This document shows, one piece after another, positions 6,282 through 6,930 of a stretch of DNA of 6,930 nucleotides (within the stretch, counting starts at the first letter, position 1; the number at the start of each line of letters is the position of its first letter). The position numbers were made by a program, and so were the translations under genes. The notes under the pieces were generated by a model that saw only the letters and a program-made list of their open reading frames with translations, ran no database searches and had not been told where the DNA came from. Source of the DNA: Candidatus Hydrogenedentota bacterium (GTDB lineage Bacteria; Hydrogenedentota; Hydrogenedentia; Hydrogenedentales; SLHB01); assembly GCA_029262095.1 (NCBI GenBank), contig JAJDAB010000009.1, positions 1 to 6,930 on the forward strand. The letters run 5' to 3'.

Positions 6282-6370
6282 ACCGTCTACGCAAGCCCAG
6301 TCTGCATTGTGGGGATACCGACCCAAAAAACCAAGTCCGGCGCACCAACCCTGTCGGCTTTGAACTCTAT

Positions 6371-6930
6371 TTACGGTGTAGCTGCGTCGACGGTTATTGA
6401 CGGAATCGAATGTTGCCGTAGAGTATCCAATATAGCTTGGGCATCGATGTCTTCCAGACTTTGGTCGTTCGCCTCGATGCCTGGATCGAACAATCGAATC
6501 GCCAGGTCCAACGGCGTGCTGCCCGCATGATTCGCAATTGAACAATCCGCGCCGTGATCGATAAGTAACTGAAGCATCTCGCTACTGCCTGACTCGACCG
6601 AGCGATGGACGGGTGTGTCAGCAAAATTGTCTTGGGCGTTGACGTTCGCCGCGCGCTCTATCAGCGTGCGCGCTGTGTCAACTCGACCGCTACGGGCCGC
6701 GTAGTGCAACGCCGTATCGCCACCAACATCTTGACCGTCGATTTTGAATCCATTTTCTAGCAGAAAGTCCGCCATTGCCGATCCCTGGAACGCACCCATA
6801 TAGAGTAGCAACCCATCTGCGGTAAAAAACGCATCTGACATTGACGCCCCGTGCTCAATAAGCGCCGTAGCCGTTTCGATTGAACCGGACATGACGGCGT
6901 ATTCCAGTGGCCCCAGCCCTGATGGCGTCG
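6371..6930 (-). CDS. Ankyrin-repeat protein, N-terminal part outside the window
   Basis: The frame stays open past the Met codon at 6892 to the window edge and still reads as an ankyrin repeat (G-P-L-E-Y-A-V-M-S-G...L-I-E-H-G-A). The gene therefore begins outside. About 186 codons are visible, including the stop. Four to five repeats can be counted. The first runs to about 6835. A second, degenerate one contains L-L-L-Y-M-G-A-F-Q-G. The third is a textbook unit with D-T-A-L-H-Y-A-A-R-S-G, and the fourth has D-T-P-V-H-R-S-V-E-S-G. A last half-unit, S-T-P-L-D-L-A-I-R, leads into a polar acidic tail. Ankyrin repeats bind proteins and give no reaction. No signal peptide can be judged because the N-terminus is missing. 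It is followed by the crotonase gene 102 bp downstream on the same strand. Confidence 0.92.
   Translation of the reverse strand, partial: TPSGLGPLEYAVMSGSIETATALIEHGASMSDAFFTADGLLLYMGAFQGSAMADFLLENGFKIDGQDVGGDTALHYAARSGRVDTARTLIERAANVNAQDNFADTPVHRSVESGSSEMLQLLIDHGADCSIANHAGSTPLDLAIRLFDPGIEANDQSLEDIDAQAILDTLRQHSIPSITVDAATP

Noticed and set aside
6306..6311. CACAAT on the minus strand with TTGGTT 17 bases upstream, as a promoter for the crotonase gene
   Set aside because: It matches only about 4 of 6 and 3 of 6 consensus bases, which is within chance for a 100-base gap.
6325..6330. Run of six A on the plus strand (six T on the minus) after the ankyrin gene, as a terminator
   Set aside because: No stable stem lies directly upstream on the minus strand. 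The nearest stem (CCGAC/GTTGG with a G-T pair) is short and well separated from the T-run.
1..6930. A single undescribed multi-gene system spanning the window
   Set aside because: Apart from pyrF-pyrE the products belong to unrelated families with no shared domains or pathway. Gaps and orientation suggest at least three transcription units. I see no defence, toxin-antitoxin, biosynthetic or mobile-element signature.

Overview
The window reads as ordinary bacterial chromosome. Genes are tightly packed, G+C is moderately high, and nothing indicates phage, insertion sequences, CRISPR, tRNA or rRNA. The best hint of origin is the pseudopilin-like gene: its mature protein starts FSILELL and it ends in an S-D-G-H...RYPGKFP block. 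That architecture is common in planctomycete-like lineages, including Lentisphaerota and Hydrogenedentota. A Hydrogenedentota-like or PVC-like bacterium is therefore my guess. It is an inference, since no marker gene here fixes the phylum.

Left block, plus strand, 1-4486. The end of pyrF (OMP decarboxylase) overlaps pyrE (orotate phosphoribosyltransferase) by one base. These are the last two steps of de novo UMP synthesis. A pseudopilin-like gene follows 21 bp later, and a PHP-family metal-dependent hydrolase 35 bp after that. A 117-bp gap then holds an extended -10 promoter candidate and two small stem-loops. After it come an exported HEAT-repeat protein and, 5 bp later, a GTG-started acylphosphatase.

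Right block, minus strand, 6930-4459. In order of transcription these are an ankyrin-repeat protein that runs in from outside the window, a crotonase-fold (enoyl-CoA hydratase/isomerase) protein, and an alpha/beta hydrolase of the BD-FAE-like esterase group. The last gene converges on the acylphosphatase, and the two coding ends overlap by 28 bp. No intergenic stretch exceeds about 120 bp.

How the genes work together: only pyrF and pyrE share an evident pathway. The others are probably co-transcribed by position (pseudopilin and PHP with pyr; HEAT with acylphosphatase), but I see no shared biochemistry and no convincing new multi-gene system. The points most worth a second look are an orphan pseudopilin with a long leader in a pyrimidine operon, a structured leader before the HEAT gene, the tail-to-tail coding overlap, and a crotonase that has lost one of its two catalytic-position glutamates.
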